From contig JAFLDB010000004.1 in NCBI GenBank assembly GCA_017302615.1, positions 186,001-250,000 on the forward strand: a stretch of 64,000 bases of DNA. The letters are read 5' to 3'. Shown here in pieces: positions 61,577 through 64,000 of this stretch. The notes below the pieces were generated by a model. That model did not search any database, was not told the origin of the DNA, and saw only the letters and a program-made list of their open reading frames with translations. This stretch comes from Sphingomonadales bacterium. Its GTDB lineage: Bacteria; Pseudomonadota; Alphaproteobacteria; Sphingomonadales; Sphingomonadaceae. Every line of letters begins with the position of its first letter. The stretch's first letter is position 1. Made by a program: the position numbers and the translations under genes.

Positions 61577-63383
61577 GCTGCACCCCGCGATCGAACGCGT
61601 AACGGCGCGGATCATCGACAAGTCGAAGGACAGCCGACGACGCTACCTCGACCTGATGGAGCGCGAAGCCGAACGGTTCCCCAACCGCAATGCCCTGTCG
61701 TGCTCAAACCTGGCCCACGGCTTTGCCGCGGCGCTGGAGGACAAGACCGCGATCAAGAGCGGGCGCGGGGCGAACCTGGCCATTGTCACGGCTTACAACG
61801 ACATGCTTTCGGCCCATCAGCCCTATGGCCGCTATCCGGAAGCGATGAAGCTCTACGCCCGCGAAGTCGGTGCGACCGCGCAGGTTGCGGGCGGCACTCC
61901 GGCAATGTGCGACGGGGTGACGCAGGGCCAGGACGGCATGGAGCTGAGCCTGTTCAGCCGCGATGTCATCGCGCTTTCCACCGCCGTCGCGATGAGCCAC
62001 GCAATGTTCGATGGCATGGCGATCCTGGGCATCTGCGACAAGATCGTGCCGGGCCAGCTGATCGGCGCGCTGCGCTTCGGCTATCTGCCCGCGGTGTTCG
62101 TGCCGTCCGGGCCGATGCCCTCGGGCCTCGCCAACAAGGAAAAGCAGAAGGTCCGCCAGCTCTATGCCGAAGGCAAGGCGACCCGCGCCGATCTGCTCGA
62201 AAGCGAAAGCGCCAGCTATCACAGCCCCGGCACCTGCACCTTCTATGGCACGGCCAATTCCAACCAGATGATGATGGAGCTGATGGGCCTTCACGTGCCG
62301 GGCAGCGCCTTTGTTCCGCCGAATACCCCGCTGCGCTCCGCGCTGACCCGCAAGGCCGTCCACCGCCTGGCCGAAATCGGGCGCGAAGGCACGGACTATC
62401 GCCCGATGGCGCGGGTGGTGGATGAAAAGGCGATCGTCAACGCCTGCGTCGGCCTGCTGGCGACCGGCGGATCGACCAACCACGCGATCCACCTGCCGGC
62501 CATGGCCCGCGCCGCCGGCATCCTGCTGGACTGGCAGGACCTGGACGAACTGTCCGCCGCCGTGCCGCTGATCGCGCGGGTCTATCCCAATGGCGCGGCC
62601 GACGTGAACCACTTCCACGCTGCCGGGGGCATGGGCTTCGTCATCCGCGAACTGCTGGATGCAGGACTGGCCCACGCCGACGTGCTGACCGTGGCCGAAG
62701 GTGGCATGACCGACTATGCGCAGGAGCCGGTGCTGGATGGTGAAGCGCTGGCCTGGCGCCCGGCCCCGGCAACCAGCGGCGATGCGACGATCCTTGCCCC
62801 AGCCAGCGCGCCGTTCCAGCCCGATGGCGGGATGCGGCTGGTCCAGGGCAATCTGGGGCGCGGCACGTTCAAGACCAGCGCGGTTGAGGCCGAGCGCTAC
62901 ACGATCGAGGCCCCTGCCCGGGTGTTCGACAGCCAGGAAGCGGTCCAGGCCGCGTTCAAGGCCGGCGAACTGGACCGCGACGTCGTGGTCGTGGTCCGCT
63001 TCCAGGGTCCGCGCGCCAACGGCATGCCGGAACTGCACAAGCTGACCCCGCCGCTGGGCGTCTTGCAGGACAAGGGGTTCAAGGTGGCGCTGGTCACCGA
63101 CGGACGGATGAGCGGGGCGAGCGGCAAGGTTCCCGCCGCGATCCACGTCACGCCCGAGGCGCTGGGCGGCGGCCCGCTGAGCAAGGTTCGCGACGGCGAC
63201 ATCATCAGGCTGTGCGCGCATCAGGGCAGCCTGGAAGTGCTGGCCGATCTCTCGACCCGCGAAGCCGCCAGTCCGCCGCCTCCCGGCATGGGCATGGGCC
63301 GCGAACTGTTCGCCATGTTCCGCCACCACGCCGACGGCGCAGAACAGGGCGGATCGGCCATGCTGGCGGAGGGGGGGCTGTGA
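61569..63383 (+). CDS. edd: phosphogluconate dehydratase
   Basis: A 604-residue Fe-S dehydratase of the IlvD/Edd family, turning 6-phosphogluconate into KDPG. Cluster cysteines lie in [24 protein letters not shown] and [29 protein letters not shown] holds another. [22 protein letters not shown] is the C-terminal signature. Coupled to zwf; glk follows after a stem-loop. Confidence 0.97.
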   Translation: MSKLHPAIERVTARIIDKSKDSRRRYLDLMEREAERFPNRNALSCSNLAHGFAAALEDKTAIKSGRGANLAIVTAYNDMLSAHQPYGRYPEAMKLYAREVGATAQVAGGTPAMCDGVTQGQDGMELSLFSRDVIALSTAVAMSHAMFDGMAILGICDKIVPGQLIGALRFGYLPAVFVPSGPMPSGLANKEKQKVRQLYAEGKATRADLLESESASYHSPGTCTFYGTANSNQMMMELMGLHVPGSAFVPPNTPLRSALTRKAVHRLAEIGREGTDYRPMARVVDEKAIVNACVGLLATGGSTNHAIHLPAMARAAGILLDWQDLDELSAAVPLIARVYPNGAADVNHFHAAGGMGFVIRELLDAGLAHADVLTVAEGGMTDYAQEPVLDGEALAWRPAPATSGDATILAPASAPFQPDGGMRLVQGNLGRGTFKTSAVEAERYTIEAPARVFDSQEAVQAAFKAGELDRDVVVVVRFQGPRANGMPELHKLTPPLGVLQDKGFKVALVTDGRMSGASGKVPAAIHVTPEALGGGPLSKVRDGDIIRLCAHQGSLEVLADLSTREAASPPPPGMGMGRELFAMFRHHADGAEQGGSAMLAEGGL

Positions 63384-63407
63384 TGACCTGCCAGAACGCC
63401 CCTGTCC

Positions 63408-63472
63408 CGTTCGTGTCGAGCGAAGTCGAGACACGCGGCGCCCAGGTGTCTCGACTTCGCTCGACACGAACG
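63408..63472. repeat. 27-bp perfect inverted repeat between edd and glk
   Basis: Arms 63408-63434 and 63446-63472 are exact complements with an 11-base loop. The arms contain TCGAGCGAAGTCGAGA, a motif of dispersed repeats in such genomes. No T-run follows, so it may partly stop transcription or stabilise RNA between edd and glk. Confidence 0.8.
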
Positions 63473-63483
63473 GAGACTTCGCA

Positions 63484-64000
63484 ATGACCCGGCTTGTCAC
63501 GGTCGACATCGGCGGCACCCATGCGCGCTTTGCCCTGGCCGAGATCGCGGCCGATGGCACCATTGCGCTGGGCGAACCGGCGACGCTGCACACCCGCGAT
63601 CACGCCAGCTTCCAGACCGCCTGGGAGGATTTCGCGCGGATGCAGGGCGGCACCCTGCCTCCGGCGGTCTCGATCGCGATTGCCGGCCCGGTCGGCGGAG
63701 ACGTGATCCGCTTTACCAACAACCCCTGGGTGATCCGCCCGGCGCTGATCCCGGAAAAGCTGGGGGCCGAACGGTACACCGTGATCAACGATTTCGGCGC
63801 GGTCGGCCATGCCGTGGCCTGCGCCGCGGACGATCATTTCGTCCACCTCGCCGGACCGGACGAGGCGCTGCCGGCCAGCGGCACCATTTCCATCGTCGGC
63901 CCCGGCACCGGCCTTGGCGTGGCGCATATCTGGCGCGATGGTACGGATTACCGCGTCCAGGCGACCGAGGGCGGGCATATCGACTTTGCCCCGCTCGACA
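63484..64000 (+). CDS. glk: glucokinase (partial, runs off the window)
   Basis: 172 codons are visible. MTRLVTVDIGGTHARFALAE has the phosphate loop, VSIAIAGPVGGDVIRFTNNPWVI the hexokinase-like substrate region, YTVINDFGAVGHAV the catalytic Asp, and IVGPGTGLGVAHI the second phosphate motif, ending TEGGHIDFAPLD at the edge. It makes glucose-6-phosphate for zwf. The last gene of the visible Entner-Doudoroff cluster; eda would be expected next. Confidence 0.95.
   Translation, partial: MTRLVTVDIGGTHARFALAEIAADGTIALGEPATLHTRDHASFQTAWEDFARMQGGTLPPAVSIAIAGPVGGDVIRFTNNPWVIRPALIPEKLGAERYTVINDFGAVGHAVACAADDHFVHLAGPDEALPASGTISIVGPGTGLGVAHIWRDGTDYRVQATEGGHIDFAPLD

Noticed and set aside
1..64000. tRNA or rRNA genes
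   Set aside because: No T-loop GGTTCGA-type sequences with matching acceptor stems were noticed; absence by eye is not proof.

Overview
The window looks like chromosomal DNA of an alphaproteobacterium of the order Sphingomonadales (Sphingomonas/Novosphingobium/Erythrobacter type). Support comes from the high GC content, two large TonB-dependent receptors, a receptor next to a TPR-sulfotransferase, a zwf-edd-glk Entner-Doudoroff cluster, dnaA beside rpsT, a CC_3452-type secreted protein, a Rieske oxygenase and a haloalkane dehalogenase. The genus cannot be fixed from the sequence alone.

Layout. 1-6.4 kb: M14 carboxypeptidase with two tandem DUF4136-like envelope proteins, galE, rpmJ, a HAD hydrolase, a small secreted protein and an HxlR regulator. 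6.4-18.3 kb: comM is cut in two by an integrated element of about 10.4 kb. The large serine integrase lies at one end, and the element ends carry an imperfect inverted repeat. Its cargo is an XRE regulator/excalibur protein/reverse transcriptase operon, a resolvase/67-aa protein/HNH-like protein operon, a restriction-modification-like set (HNH nuclease, m5C methyltransferase, Vsr), a DUF6998-like protein, a 32-aa membrane peptide, an SNase-like protein and a lipoprotein/membrane protein pair. 18.4-22.5 kb: a ClpP-like secreted protein, then the conserved rpmH-rnpA-yidD-yidC-engB string. 22.5-34.1 kb: TonB receptor, VOC protein, GST, S1/P1 nuclease, dapE, a dicarboxylate symporter, nth, an M48 protease, dapB, a sirtuin, a GIY-YIG gene sitting between inverted palindromic repeats, and a MoeB-like protein. 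34.1-39.4 kb: acyl-CoA ligase plus SDR, then a haloalkane dehalogenase/SnoaL-like/two-membrane-protein operon divergent from a TetR gene, with two clear palindromic operators between. 39.4-47 kb: dnaA, rpsT, mutM, ubiE, ubiB, an LMW phosphatase and a YbaK-type deacylase. 47-57.6 kb: TonB receptor, TPR-sulfotransferase, APC permease, FAD oxidoreductase, Rieske oxygenase with a divergent TetR, and an M20 peptidase. 57.7-64 kb: a GGDEF-EAL protein, zwf, edd and the start of glk, which runs off the window.

How it fits together. Most of the window is ordinary housekeeping DNA. The accessory centre is the comM island. Its architecture (integrase at the edge, DNA-modifying and nuclease genes, and a reverse-transcriptase operon with an unusual YADN active-site motif) is that of a mobile island carrying candidate anti-phage or selfish functions. 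The reverse-transcriptase operon and the neighbouring resolvase/67-aa/HNH-like operon are the best candidates for an undescribed system. No tRNA or rRNA gene and no CRISPR array was seen.
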